From: Labyrinthula sp. Ha
Taxonomy: Eukaryota > Sar > Bigyra > Labyrinthulida > Labyrinthulaceae
NCBI GenBank assembly: GCA_015227615.1
Contig: JAALGZ010000004.1
Location: 372,001 to 436,000, forward strand
Length of the DNA: 64,000 nucleotides
Direction of reading: 5' to 3'
In this document: piece after piece, positions 31,601-45,295 of the stretch
Numbering within the stretch: position 1 is the first letter of the stretch
Layout: each line of letters opens with the position of its first letter
Notes under the pieces: model-generated
The model's input: only the letters and a program-made list of their open reading frames with translations
What the model was told of the DNA's origin: nothing
Databases searched by the model: none
Translations under genes and position numbers: made by a program

Positions 31601-33419
31601 CTCGAACAAAACATAAGCTTCGTAGATAAATGAAATTCTCTTTGGAAAGAATAAATCTTTCTTTGCATATGGAAAGTTATTCTCTCCGAAAAAAGAGCTT
31701 CAGAACAAGCTTTCATAATATTTATGTCATGTTCCTTATAAGGTAAACCATCATAATATCTTGGCAACCTCGTAAAAGGATAATAAAATACGGTTTAAAT
31801 TCACTTGACTTGTTTATTATAAAGTTTTTTAACACTTTGTATTTTTCCACATCAACATTATGTGAACATGCAGAGATAAAAAGTTTATGAATACTCATAG
31901 TTATCCTGAGTTTATCTATTATTTGTTGACTAGTTTGTAATAAACAAGATAATTCATCATATTAAAAATTAGTTCCAGCTCTTTTCTCTTTTTGAAATAC
32001 ACTAAGAAAAGCTTCTAGATCTTCTTGTTTCACAGAACGTGTCTCCTCAAGTTCAATTATTTTAAGATCATTCTCATAAAATCCTTCAATATACTCTAGA
32101 TGATCATCAACACAAAACATAATACTTTGGCGTTAAACTGGAAAATTAGCTCCAGTGACATATATATCTAAGTTAAGATATATATTACAACTTTCCTTCT
32201 TCCCAAGTTTCATTTTTTTTTAATATTTTCAATATTATTTCGATTATTCTTAATATCACAAAAGAGATAACAATGAAGATTTTGGATAATTCTAAAGTAT
32301 TTTTTTTATTCTTGCTATCGATGAGAAAACTGTATCATTACAAATATATAGTCAGACACTAAGCAGTCGAGTGTACGACTCTTTCCTTACTGACTGTTTA
32401 CACTTTACATAGTTATAATACAATATTACATTACCGCACAGTTGGTGCAGCTTTACATAATACATCTTTACTAATACATAAGCACCGGAAACAGCAGATC
32501 CTAAAACCTAAATATCTCAACAAATACTGGGAGTTAGAAGACGTTACTTATATCATTTTAAAGCTCTTTTCAATTGCTTTCATTTTTTTTATTTTAATAT
32601 ACGTATCCCTTAACACATATAGACGATACGGACAATTATTTGTCCAACTTATATTACCTGTTTGCAGTTTTGTAACATCATATATTTATCTTGGGTTGAA
32701 ATATAAAAAATAAAGTTAAGGTTTCAGTCTAGCTGTAAATAAAAAACTAGTAATAAACTATTATATCAAACCATTTAAACTTACCAAGAATAATAAACAT
32801 ACTACATAATGTTTATCAAGAATAAATTGCAGTTTAGAAGATATTTCAATAATTAAGTGTATTTAAAGTCAACCGACGGCACACAGATATCCTTTTTTAC
32901 CCACTTATCAAAGTTTCTTCTGAAGAGTTACAATAGTGGAAACACATAGGAAAATGAATATCTTGTTAGTATTTTTTATGATTCCTATACTCTGTATGTT
33001 TTCTTGTTAGAACTTAAATACAACAAAGAGCATGTTAGCAAAGTATAAATCACCAAGACATCTGGTTGGATATGAGATAATAAACTTCATTAAGCTGTTA
33101 GTTCTAGAAAACTTGAATAAATTAAGTAAGTCTTGTTTTGCTTAAGTATTCAACAAGGATCAGTGGGAACATTTCATACAAACTTTCTAGTTAATCAAAG
33201 ATTTTCAGAGTTGTTTCTAATAAGTTCAATCTGAGCTTTCTAGGTTAAATATACTGCCACCCAATTAAGAGAATTACATGATAAAGCAGAGAAAACGGAG
33301 CATCATCAACGATCTGTATACAGAAAAACAAATTGAAGCCACTATGTCAATAGTTGCTGAAGGGAATTTGAAGGTAGATATATTATAGTATAACTTGCTA
33401 AAACAAATCAATCTTCTAA
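25627..33419. other. Long geneless region (7.8 kb)
   Basis: AT-rich, with stops in all frames. The longest frames (76-81 residues) have no recognisable motif. The one exception is a likely dead coding segment at 31400-32180. The stretch just before 33419 is the 3' flank of the kinesin gene. Confidence 0.5.
31400..32180 (-). pseudogene. Decayed coding sequence of unknown identity
   Basis: Successive minus-strand pieces read like protein but change frame and contain stops: IMFCVDDHLEYIEGFYE and EETRSVKQEDLEAFLSVF (about 32140-31990), MSIHKLFISACSHNVDVEKY (about 31900), PRYYDGLPYKEHDINIMKA (about 31765), then MGLTKKASVINIAYALRLG (about 31500). The composition differs from the surrounding AT-rich DNA. 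It could be a dead host gene or an old transposon gene; I do not recognise it. Confidence 0.35.
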
Positions 33420-35865
33420 CTAGCCAGAGAAGTTGGAAACTAAACCCTTCGCTGATGGATAAAGTTCTTCCTCAGAGTAACGCTTTTTTCTGGAGGACTT
33501 TTCTTTTGGTTTGTGTCTCCCATGAGATTTAGCAGTGTGAGGCCGCTTTTCAGCTTTTGCCCTGCTTCTATGACCAGAGTCAATTCGTCTCCTTGAAACT
33601 TTTTTCCCTTGATCTTTGCATTTTCTAGAACTCCTACCATAGCTCAAAAACGGATCTGGCAAATTATCAGTGGCATGTTCCAAAACTATATCTTCCTCAT
33701 TTTCACTCTCAAGAGCAGCTTCCATAGCAATCTGTACAGAATGATCTAGTGCACTACCATAATAAGATTTGACTTGAACAGTAGGGTCTTTGCTTTCAAC
33801 TTTTTTCAAAACATCTTCGCAGCAAAACGGTCTTACGCGCGCACTTTTAACTCTTCCAAATGATGTAAGACTTTCAATATCAATCCCAAGAATATTGAAC
33901 TCTTCTGTTTCGGCATTGTAAGTTGCTCTATCTATGAGGTTGTTAAGTATATCTATCGGAATAAAGTTTTCTATTAAAAGCTGCTTCAACTTATTTTGCT
34001 TAGTTAGCTCCCTTAGTGTATATAATGTTTCTTCTTTTTCTCTTTGAAAATCCTCATGAATGTCCTTTATTTCATTTTTGTAGGTCTGGACTTTATTCCA
34101 TAACTTCTTTATCTTCTTAGTTTTTGATTCTACCTCATCTTGAAGAGATGAATATTGCTCCTCTTTCATAGAAACTTCCTCTTCTTTTTCCGCTATCTTT
34201 CTCGCCATGATTCTCTCTTGAATTTTTCGTTCTTCTATTTCGGCTTCGGCCTGTCTCAGCTCTTGTTCCTGTTTGGCTGCTTTGTCCATCATTTTGCCAC
34301 CTATAAGAAGCTTTTCCTCCATTATCTTTAGACGTTCTTGCAGTTCTTCTTTTGCTTTTCGTATAGTAATTCCCTGTTCTCCTTCTCGTTTTAGTTTTTC
34401 CACCAACTCAGCCTTTTCTTGTTCGGATAGTTTCTGTTCACGTTCTAAGGTATGAATTTTCTTGTCATTCTTCTCTACAAGTTGCCTTCTCTCTTCCTGC
34501 ATTTTCTTTTCTAGTCTTTCACGTATCTCAGAAACTTCTTCACTCGCGCTTCCAAAGCCTTGATTACCTCGCATTTGGTGTACAGAAACTGGTCCAACCA
34601 CTTGTACATTTTGAGTTCCACCCTTTACTTGGGCTAATTGTTCTCTTAAACGAGTAATTTCGTCTTGAAACTCCCGCAACATTGCGTCTTTCGGGTCTTC
34701 ATTAATTTTTGGGCGGTTTCTGATATTTTTTGCTCGGTTTGCATATCTTAGTGTTGACAAAGTTTCATCGAAGTTATAATCGGCAGGTCCACAATTTGCA
34801 ATCATTACAGTTTTGGTATTTCCACCTAGTGAATCCTGGAGCAATCTAGTCAGTTTTGAGTCTCTGTAGGGAATATGGTTAGATTTTGCATCAACAAGAG
34901 CGGATATAACATTTCCAAGGGCACTTAAGGAGAGGTTAATTCGAGTAGCTTCTTTGAGTCTTTGTCCAGTGGCCCCTGTCTTTGATTGCCTTTCACTCCC
35001 GGCTAAATCGACTAGATTTAACTTGCCAACTCTAATTTTGGCTTCCTTGGTTTTCTCATCATATTCACTTCGTTCCACTACAATCGTAAAGATTGAGTGG
35101 GAACGGGAAGATGATTGGTTCATCAAAGTTGCTCCAGTATGTCTATGTTTTTTTCCTTCTTTCATTATCTTCATAATATCTTGGACATTTTTACAAATTA
35201 CAACTTTTAAATCTTTCACATACACGATTCCTTCAGCATTTTCTCTAAGCTCCAGTCTGTTTCTATTATCCGAAGACAGCAAGTCACGAATCTCCTCATT
35301 GTAAATTTCAAGGTAAGACGCTCGAATAAGAAACTTGGTATTTTGTGAATCAGCTAATGCTACTTTATCAAAGATGTGCTTAAAAGAGTTCAATATAATT
35401 CCTCTTGATCCCGCTGGTTCTGATTCACCCTCCATCGTATGTGTTTTTCCAGATCCTGTTTGCCCGTACGCAAATATTGTGCCATTATAACCTTCACACA
35501 CACTCTCTAAGAAATTTATGTAATGAAAGGGTTTTCACCAACTATGGTAGAAGCGGTCCTGTCATAGATATTTTTCTGCAGAGAGCTAACCATGAAATAA
35601 TATAAACCTTTACTCAGGCCCATAGACTTGGTCAAAAGTAAAAGTTTTAACAATATTTCTTCCCGTTTTATCTTTTAATGTCACCGACGCCTTCGCCTGA
35701 TCTGCAAGAGCAACACTAAACCTTCAGCAAGACAGGAATAAGCACCAAGACATTCCAGAAGAAGCCTCTTTCGCACCCAATGGTCGAATCCTAACCACTA
35801 CTCGGACACATTCGCTTTAAATTATCAATAAGAATCGAATACTCTCTATTTGAATTTGAGTTCAT
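33420..35865 (-). CDS. KIF3A: Kinesin-2 motor subunit, KIF3A/FLA10-like
   Basis: 775 residues in five exons: 35865-35843, 35814-35746, 35715-35614, 35585-35539 and 35506-33420. The introns are 28, 30, 28 and 32 nt, all GT-AG. The joins rebuild the standard motor start ([13 protein letters not shown] ... [10 protein letters not shown] ... [13 protein letters not shown]), which the last exon alone lacks. The P-loop GQTGSGKT is at 95-102; NQSSSRSHS and LVDLAGSER are switches I and II. The neck [16 protein letters not shown] is the kinesin-2 signature. A coiled coil covers about 345-600, the LIENFIP segment follows, and the C-terminus has LYPSAKGLV, matching KIF3A's LYPxxRGLV. This plus-end motor drives anterograde intraflagellar transport as part of heterotrimeric kinesin-II. 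Confidence 0.95.
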
Positions 35866-35880
35866 CAATTAGTTTTTTCA

Positions 35881-35893
35881 TTTTAACGGTTAG
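35881..35893 (-). promoter_or_regulatory. CTAACCGTT motif upstream of kinesin
   Basis: On the coding strand CTAACCGTTAAAA ends 15 nt before the kinesin ATG. The same motif and orientation occur before the LisH gene and the gene at the right edge. An initiator role is inferred. Confidence 0.35.
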
Positions 35894-36996
35894 TCTTCCG
35901 AGCGATATTCATTGCAGTATTTTTTAATCGTTAAGTTGCGTTGCCCAAAATATAAAGATATAGAAATATTTCTGGCTTAATTATTCATTTCTTCTATGTT
36001 CTGTTTTTCGAGAAGTTTCACGAATTTTGATAGGAAGATTTATTAGATGTCTGACAAGTTATCTGGAATATTGAAGCTGGGTTCAAAGTGTGCATTGAAA
36101 TTATGCTAGAGGTGGAAACAGTGAGTGCTGCTTGAACCTTATTTCAACTTGCCGAAAAAGACAATTGGGAATGTGTGTGCCTTGAACCCTAAACGAGAGG
36201 TGCTGCATTAACAGGTAAAAGGAAATAACTATAGCTTTGAAAGTATTCTGTTTTTCTTCCTTCGATACAAAAAATTAATCAATTCCTAATTTCGATATTT
36301 ATGTTTCTTTGATATAGACTAACATGAACTCGAGACAGTACAGACAAGTTTCTTTGAAGACAAAAGTTTAAACATGAAATTAAGCTTACTGCGCCGAAGT
36401 TAGATTTCCATACTCTTCTAAATGTTTTGTGGGATCTAGCTTGGGTCAACCTAGTCAATTTAACCTTGATTCTCAGTATTTCATTAGGTGGAAGGCTTAA
36501 GAGTTCAAATTGCGGTTTTCATATTTTTCTTTTCTCCTTATTTAGTTGATTGAACTGTGACATGTTGTTAAGATTACTATTGTGTATTCCGTGTTAAATT
36601 TTCAAGGACTCAGCTGAGTTGACCAGTTGAAAGTTTTGCAGTTGTGCAAAGCAAGCTCTCTAGCATCTCATACCATCTTCCAGCTTCAGTTGCTTTCTTC
36701 TCCCTCAGCTTTCATTTTGTGGAAAAAAAACATCACTACACGGAAAGGATTCAAGAACAGATTTGTGCTGGCGTGTACCGTCTTCTTTTCTGCACACACC
36801 CGGCCAAAATTACTCTTACTGCACGCCTCTTGACATAATGTATGAACAGAACAAAGAAAAAACGTATATCTTAGACTTTATTCACTTTCGCAAAATTGAA
36901 TACTCAGAAGTTATTTCAACGGATATGATCTCAATACTTTATAAACGGACACCACAAAGAAAATACACAGAACACCAAACAACTTGCGTTCTTTCG

Positions 36997-37269
36997 CTAC
37001 AGATGTCTTCCGGTTAATAACTCACTTACTTCCCTGTACATTTTAAAAGGACTCTTTCCCTCGCTCAACTTTTGTCTGACTTCTTTTTCAAGTGGATGTT
37101 CCTCTTCTTTTCCAATAAGGCTTTTCACCAATCTGTCCTTCCAAGTAGTTTTCTTGGTAGGTTGTAGGTCTATTGACTCAAAGCGTCTTTGCACTTGAAC
37201 TAGATCTCTTGGGCTTGGAAAGCTGTGGGAGTTTTTTAGTGTATGTCTCTGGTCAATTACACAATTCAT
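36997..37269 (-). CDS. Small unknown protein, 90 residues
   Basis: The single frame has a coding-like, charged composition (SPRDLVQVQRRFESIDLQPT; HPLEKEVRQKLSEGKSPFKM) that stands out from surrounding noise, and the overlapping plus-strand frames lack it. I recognise no family. The C-terminal half looks helical. A gtaagt near the 3' end could begin a 33-nt intron ending at the annotated stop (tgtag), which would give a different C-terminus; without transcript data I keep the simpler reading. It lies 1.1 kb upstream of kinesin on the same strand. Confidence 0.5.
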   Translation of the reverse strand: MNCVIDQRHTLKNSHSFPSPRDLVQVQRRFESIDLQPTKKTTWKDRLVKSLIGKEEEHPLEKEVRQKLSEGKSPFKMYREVSELLTGRHL

Positions 37270-40200
37270 TCTTTTTTATTACTTGGTTGTTTTTTGTTTT
37301 AGGTTTGGTTTTGGTTTCTGTGGAATCATGTGATACTTAAACCGCGAAATTTCAAAGAAACTCCGCCATATAGAGTTAAACCTTGAGTTACAATATCTCA
37401 AGCACTTTGCAAACCACTATCTACTAGTTAAATTATAGAGTTAAGTATCGGATGTTATGGAAAATCACCAATTGAGTTGATATTCAAGCGAATATTGTAC
37501 ACTCTTTTTTCCCCATGTTCCGCATCTAAATTGTGAAACGTTTCTATAACGTATTGACTACCAAACTATGCAAAAATTCTGTGTTATATAACTATCAATA
37601 ATGATACGTACATGAATTGAGATAGGACATCGTTTTGGGAGCAATTTTTTAGTTAATCATTCGGTTAATTAAATTTCTTATTTCCAATATTTTCCAGTCA
37701 AAAGAAACGTCCTTCCGGAAGAACTTCTTTTACCAAATATATTATAGGCGAAAAGTTGGCGTGCAACCATTTTTTACCGACTGAACAGAATCTTTTTGTC
37801 GGCAGAAAGGCGACCAATGAATTGATAACTTTCCCCATACGCTCTTCCGCATAGAAGCTTGTTATTTTTTCTAGCCCTTATTTAATTCATTGATAAACTC
37901 AGTAACATCTTACGAATGGATATTGTTCTTTATCCATTTATTTTTCTTTACGAGAAGATATTCTCTATGGTTTCCGGTTTGTTCTATGTGTGTCCTGGGT
38001 CTTAAGGACTTGAAATATTTGTTCTCAGAATAACGTAGTTGATATTTTCAATATATGCATATGTGATAATGCTTTCAGGAAAAGCAAGAAAAGTTACGCA
38101 GTTACTAAAGAAATAGAATAGGTAGTTAAGAAAACTGCAAAGTTATGGAGTTTCAAAGACTATAGAACAAGTTGTAGAACGCAACCGCAGCAACCTCAGT
38201 GCTTGTCTGCTGAGTTTAACTTTACGCAGTGAGTGCAACATCATGTCATTGGAACTTGAGCACGATCCCGCACATGCCTCGAGCACACCAGCCTCTTGTC
38301 TATAGCCAAGCCCACACAGCTAAAGAAGACTGCATATGAGCATCGTGGTATCTAACATTTAAAATGGGACTTATAGTATTTCCTTGCTGATAGAATAAGG
38401 TGATTTAACAGTTTGAGAAATAGTGTTTATACTTCAAGCAATTGACCCCCACAAGAACAGATAAACTATTTACTCTTCTCGTAATAAGCTTAGCTGGTCC
38501 ACATATTGCTTTTATGCAAGTGTTAAGAGACCGATTTTAAACAATCTTCTTGGACAAATATTTGTCACGTATCATGTGCTCGAATTAATTAAAAACTTGG
38601 GCTTTAGTGTGGACATTTTTGAAAAACAAATTCTGGAATAAAACCCTTTCATACACTACCTACCACACTGCAACAAATGATTTAGACCAATCTCACAAAT
38701 TGTGACATCTGCGCGTACTTAAAAGAATGTCTGTAAGAGCTCGATCAGTTGAGTCCCATTTATCTTTTCCTGTAACAATACAGACAAGAGAAATTGAAAG
38801 TTGCCCAGTTTGTTTCAGTCTACCTGTCGGAATTCTAGTTCAATAAGTAATTCTATTTAAATTTATCTTTCGATTCACAGCCTAAAGGCATGTGTTGTAC
38901 TACCTTGAAGAAGTAATACAATCAGAGTCAAAAGGCGCCACGCTTTACAACCCCTGCTGATCTAAGTATCCGGACATGGTTCTAATCCTGGATGGGAGTT
39001 TCGAGGGAGATAATTCATATTGCAATGCAGGGTTTTTTTGAGGAGCCAGATCTTTCCCTTATTAGTAGTTTAATTTTCGGAATTAGTTGTATGGGAAAAG
39101 CATTATTTCATTACCTCCTATCCTTTCTCAAAAACTATGATATTGCATGAATCGTCTAGTTTGAAATAAAAGCTCTAGTCAAAGTCTAATCAATGTGGAA
39201 CTTATTGAACGTGAGCAAGGAAAAAACTCTGTAATATTTTAATTTAAGTCCTGTGTTGCTTGGTGCTAGGAACGAACATATGTTTTTGTCAGGAATTCAG
39301 AAAACCTTATGCTTATTGTTTTTATGCTCCTTTTTATTTCTTTGAAGAGGTGAAGTTCAACTTGGAAACAGTTATGAAAATAAATGTATATAAGAAATTA
39401 ATTTTTCAGTATATTGCATTAGATTTTGGGTGTGCAATAATTTAAGAAGTTTCATAAATTTTTGTGGAGGTTAAAATTCTAGAACTCAGAAATTGTTCTT
39501 GTGCTAGGTTTCAACTTTTGAGCGGAACGTTCAAAATGTTAGACCATATAGGCGACCTGTGAATAAATTTATTCCTGCGCGCATTTTAATGCTCGATGCT
39601 TAGACGTACTCACGTTTGGTTAGTTAGTTCTCCGATTAAAGGCTCTTGGAAAATGTTGTTACATCTGTATGGTGCTCATTTATTCTTCTGTATTGTATAT
39701 TGGCATACAGAAACGTCTTAGTGTATATTGGTGAGGTGGATTTCATTTGAATCTAAAGAAGTATGTTGCAGTGATATTTCATTTGTTTTCAATGAGCCAA
39801 ACCAAGCATGCATTGAATGAAAGGTTGAAAACTTTTTGAAGAAAAATAATAACCATAAAGCTATTAACGAGGAAATTCTGATTGTAATTTGCTACTTGGA
39901 TCCTGCTAGTTACGTCATTTATTTCGTATAAATAGTTTCTATAAATATTAATGGTACTAGTTATGTTTTTAGAATAAACATGTCAAAGTTAGTTAGAAAC
40001 ATATCATAATTAGTTCTAGAGTAAGTTCATACTCTATAGCCGAAAATTTTTTGTTCGTATAATTTTACCAACATGTTAAATGTTGTTAAAGCCTGGCAGG
40101 TAAAGGTAACAGTAAAAAGCTTCGCTCATCATTACTTGCACGACATTTGATATCCTGAGATAATATTTGATCGTTTATGAAACCTTTGTATCTTGGCAAG

Positions 40201-43200
40201 TATACTCAAACACAGGTGATAGTAGACATGACTCATTGGCACGATAACTCTGTCATTATGGGTTGTTTTCTTACCTATCTATGCTCTAGACATGTCCTTC
40301 GCTAAATATGGGGGTACTTAATGATATTCGAGTAAGTAGTCTTTGAATGGTGTGGTTGAAGAGATGTACGAAAGAACAGAATATTTTTAGTGGCGTATTC
40401 ATGTCTAACAATACTAAGTATTAGACAGACCATCGTCTCCAGATACCAGAATTGTGCAATATTTGTGTGTCACCAAACAAAAAAATATATGGTGGCACAG
40501 ACCTCTACCTTAAAACATTGACAATCGATTTCAACTAAAAAAAAGAAGTTATTACCTTATATTTAACAAGCAGTATCTATTCGTATAATACATGTATTTT
40601 AGAAATATATAAGGATATTCATTCTTTACCTATTATTATATTTTTAAACGTGAATATACTCATTTTGTGCTAGTTGGATACGTTCGACTAATAATCTTCT
40701 TTAGCAATAAGTTTCTTCTAATCATCGAACAAATTTAACTTTATGATATACTTATAATCTCCCCAATGTTATATAAACCCATATTTTCTTGGTAGTGGAG
40801 TCATAAGTTACGCGTTCATACAACTTTTTCTACAGAAGCACGTATCTTTCATGTATAAAACCACAACTTTCCCCTTAAATTTCTAACACACGGAACATAG
40901 ATTTCTATCACATAAAACTAACTATTTAGGTTTCGGTCGAGAATCTTCACAACATTCTTTAGCTCTTAAGAATTCCTTGTTGAAGCAGTAGATTTTTCTG
41001 CTAAGGTGCACAAAACTTCAAAGATACCCCATTAACAAGGTAAATAAAAATATGATAAAGGAGCCTAAAAGCAGTGGAAGAATATTTACTTAAATGGAAG
41101 AATTAAGTTGAAGCTTAGAAGCACAGATAAGAGTTCTTGGGATGATCATCTCGACTGAAAGTAATTGTTGTAACAGAAATTATATTGATGTTAATACATG
41201 CTTTTCAAGAAAAGATTAAGTTATCAGAGCTCATCAGTCCCAGCTGAACTTCATTCAAGTTCCCTTAACTGGGTTTTGAAGTCGGGCCCAGAGTTTATAA
41301 TCGCTACATTAATATTGAAATTGAGTACGGGACTTTATCTTAATATAAGTCTAACTGCAATTAACAGGACACAGAATTACATGAGCTACATGATCAAGAA
41401 GGTGTTTCTACAAATAACACTCTTTACATCAAGACTGTCACTAGCCAATGGAACCTTCGTTTTAATTGGAACATAAGCTAGCGACTTTCTCATCATATTA
41501 TGAAATAAAATAGTTTATTGAGATAACTTCTTAAAGTTTGATTCGCCGCTATCATGATTTCCCAGGAAAAATATTTTATTTATAGTACAGTTTTACCCCA
41601 ATTGGTAGAAAGCCACCGCAAAGTGAGAATAGAGAGTGTTTCATAAAACTGCAAGTTTTATTGATCGAAACTTATACAGTTGATTATGTTTTCTAGAATG
41701 TTCTACCCTATACTTCAGATATTTATGACAAGAGCTATATACGGCGCAGTTCATCTTTATCAACTTTATCTTAAAAAATATAGAGAACGCAATGTATGAT
41801 AAGTAATATTGGTGCCGTTCAATAATCCTGGAACCAAAATCGTCTTTGTGAAAAGTATAGTTACTGCTAAACAGAAGGATGGTATTTCTTTGAATATGTT
41901 ATAATTATTCCAGAGAAAATAAAAAAGGAGAATAGAATGTCTATTCAAAGTACAAGCACTAACAACTCTACTAGAACTGGGATAGGTAACGAGCAACAAT
42001 ATCAGATAAAGATAGATGTTATAACATGGAGAGAACAAAAATTCGCTCTTACGAGTAAGTTATAATGACCCGTTTGATTTCTCTGAATTTGGAATTTCTC
42101 TGTAGATCCTAATATACATTGGAAGCTTAAACCAGAAGCTAGTATGGCTGGGTCGTTGAAGATAAGTGTGATATAAAATGAGAAAAGTAGATCATTGAAT
42201 ATATTGTTCACATTGTTCTTTTATTTCTGGTGTTCATGCTCTTTGCAAATACACTAACACCTCTCTCAAGAAAAGTGATATACCCTAATGTTTTCAAAAG
42301 TAAATTCTCCGTGGTTTCTACAAGTATTATTACCTCAATCAATAATAATTTGATCATCAGTTATTTTGTAACATTGTAGACTCTGGTAGACCGATTCATT
42401 CTAATAGAATACGAGAAGCAAGACATCCATTAGGGAAAGTATGTTGGCTCAGTGTCAGCCATTCCCTCAAGAAAACCCATTTAGTTATTTTATGATATTC
42501 TGCTATAGTAGTTATTATAAACTGAGTCATAGTTGAGTTATGACAGACTTCTGCTATTAAATATCCCAATTTGAATATACTAAATCGTAGGATATGGTTA
42601 TTAGACTGAGTGAATCCAGTTAGTAACCCATGTCAAGCAAAAAATATATATACAAATATAGAGCCCGGGAAACACTTGTAGCTATACTAAAGGCTTATAA
42701 CGCTTTAGTGAGTGGTATTTACTCAGACTTATGCAAATATAACTCTAGGAAGAACACCAATCGATTCACATGTTAAGTATATTTATTATTAGCACCTACA
42801 GAATATTTATCTTGGTATCTTGCCTTGATATACCATATTACATAAACTTTTGCTAACAGTATGGGGCATTTTATTTAGCCGGTTTGCTACATTTTAGTCA
42901 AATTAATATCTCTATCTTTTCTTTTTAATTTTTTTGGGAATTGTGCTTTTGGCTTCAATTAACACATGTTTAAAATGATAATAACTTAAACTGCAATATA
43001 GTTCAAGAACAACAGAAATTTGAAGCCTAGGTCTTAACTTAGGTCCACAGTTCATTCTCTTTTATTTGCCCCAGACGCTACTCATTCAAACTGGTGTTGA
43101 ATAAAGTATTAGATACATGTTTAGATGGTATATACCAATTTCTCAGTAGCCAAAAATAATGCTACTATTTAATTTGGACCATTCGCCAATGGGTCAAGCA

Positions 43201-43957
43201 GTTTCAAAGAACATATGGACATGTTAAATGCAAGCTCAAATAATGAGAATTCCGATTCTATTGTTATGCTTCTTCCAAGAAACTCTTGGCATCTTATACT
43301 AACTGGGGTTAGAACTTATTTGAAAAAAACTAAGTTCATTCAATAGTTCTCACAATACTCATATATGAGCCAGTAGTATTTATAAAATCATGATCTTGTA
43401 CTGTAATGCTATCTCTAGCCGATTTCGAGTTACCTTGAATATTTCAATTGACAAATACAGGATCGTTTTCTTTCTAGCTGTTATGATATTAGTCACAAAA
43501 GTGTAAATCTTCTACCGTTGCCATTGTGGTATTGTTATCATAGTATGGTTACTCGCTCAAAACGGTAGATACAGATCGCACAAAGAAAATAGGTTAGAAA
43601 TAAATCTATGTCTTACCTTAGTATTAAAGTAATGCTTTAGCTACAATGATTACTTGGTTATCAATGGCAGCGAGTTCATTATAGAATACTACATTATTAT
43701 TTCCAGAATAATTTGTTAGATTATCTACATTTTTCTGAAGTGTGTAATGAACCTCTCTAGCCTCATAGATAGCACTAGTCTTTTTTAGGTACCATATACC
43801 TGATTCATGGGGAAGCATTGCTTAATCTATATTTTGCCCCTGCAGAGTTGTCTTTATTGGCATTTGGTCAGCCTGGATCCATAATTCACTCAGGTAATTT
43901 AGTTGAAATGGTTCTAATGTACGAAGTCAATTGCCTCGGTTAACTAAACTTAACTAA
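37270..43957. other. Long geneless region (6.7 kb)
   Basis: AT-rich with only short unmatched frames (up to 92 residues at 41198). No family motif, RNA gene or clear repeat was found. Confidence 0.5.
43946..43957. repeat. SINE target site duplication, left (aaacttaactaa)
   Basis: Twelve bases directly before SINE copy 2, repeated exactly at 44186-44197 after its A-rich tail. Confidence 0.85.
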
Positions 43958-44185
43958 TCCCCAAGTCGTCAAGGCCTTACAGGTAAGGCACTTAGCCTTA
44001 AATGGTTAGCTCCATGGAGTATTAATAGTTCAATTTTTCAGTGCCATGGCAACAAAACGTGCCGAGGGGTTGGTTTAGTTGGTTCAAGCCCCACACGACG
44101 CAAGAGAAAGCTTTGGGTCAGTTATCTCCTCCTTGTAAGACCGAAGGGTTTCTAACCTCCAAGTAGCCCCCCCCAAAAAATGAAC
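43958..44185 (+). mobile_element. SINE-like element, copy 2
   Basis: 228 bp matching 18339-18564 and flanked by a perfect 12-bp target duplication, which shows retroposition. The A box gttagctccatgg (44005-44017) is close to the tRNA consensus TTAGCTCAGTGG, and the B box ggttcaagccc is at 44081-44091. Spacing is about 75 bp, longer than in most tRNAs. It ends in about eight C and then six A residues. It carries no coding capacity and would need a LINE's enzymes to move; the LINE at 19265-23459 shows no similar 3' end, so the partner is unknown. Confidence 0.85.
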
Positions 44186-44197
44186 AAACTTAACTAA
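44186..44197. repeat. SINE target site duplication, right (aaacttaactaa)
   Basis: Exact repeat of 43946-43957. Confidence 0.85.
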
Positions 44198-45295
44198 CTA
44201 TACCACTGTTTTACCAAGGGAAAGCAGCGACATAGCTGTAACTCATATCAATAACCCGAATCAAAACAAAAGCATAGGTGAAAATATTGGCTTACCCAGA
44301 CAAATTATAGGATTTTGTTGCGCGTCAGGACTGAAATTATATCTAATTGTATTGATCTGCATTTGGATGTTATTTTAGAATAATGTCAATAAATGTTGGC
44401 ACTTAAACAAAGCCAGGAAGCCGTATCAACGTAAAACAATGTCAATATATGAAAATAGCTTACCTTTAAGAAAAGTTAGAGTAAAAGCAATGAAACCTCA
44501 GTTCCCCCCTCAAATTTTTTGGCATTTATTTCAACCTCCTTGTGTATATTATGGTATACTCAAATATGGACCGGGTAACGAGTATGATGCTACAATTAAG
44601 GAGCAACTGTTTTTGATCATAGGGCTTTATAATGTGTAATGTTCCCTTCGAGGAACTAATGATTACCGAACTCTAACTCTTTTTGCTTATTTCATGAAAT
44701 TTTTCTTAATTTTCAAAGCTGATCTAAGGCGTGAGAACTCACTGAAGAAATCCCAAAGAAGTCTCAAAAGTACCCAACAAAAAATAAGAAATCATCTATT
44801 CTACTCAAACGTTCAGTTAAAATTTTCTTTATGGGCCAATCTTCAAGGAGCTAATAATAAAAAGCTGAATAACTTTATTTCTATTTCTTTTATATGAGAC
44901 CCTGTAGAACTGGATTAGGTGGGTTGGTAACTGGCAACATATGATACGTAAATAACGTGGGTAAAAACCTATAATAGCATATTCCCTGGAATCCTATGGG
45001 TTAGTAGAGGCTGGTTTATGACGGCATAATAATTCAGTTCTTATTGAGTTCTTCATTTCTCCCGCTCTCAAAAACTCAAGTGAGGAGTATCACTAAAAAA
45101 TGTTCATTACTTGAATGCTTTCTCTTTGATTCTTTACTCAAGCTCCTTTGAAACTCACACAGACACACTCAGTCGTCCAGAAGATTCTTCAAAAACTCTT
45201 ACAGAGGTGAAAAAGAAAACTCATACAGCACCCTTAGTCGTCTTAAACGGCTAGTTGCCGCGTGCAACTTAATTGCCCAAAATATCTTTCTAAGA

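Noticed and set aside
36627-37017. Overlapping plus-strand frames upstream of the small gene at 36997
   Set aside because: Low-complexity, mutually overlapping and without motif; probably chance.
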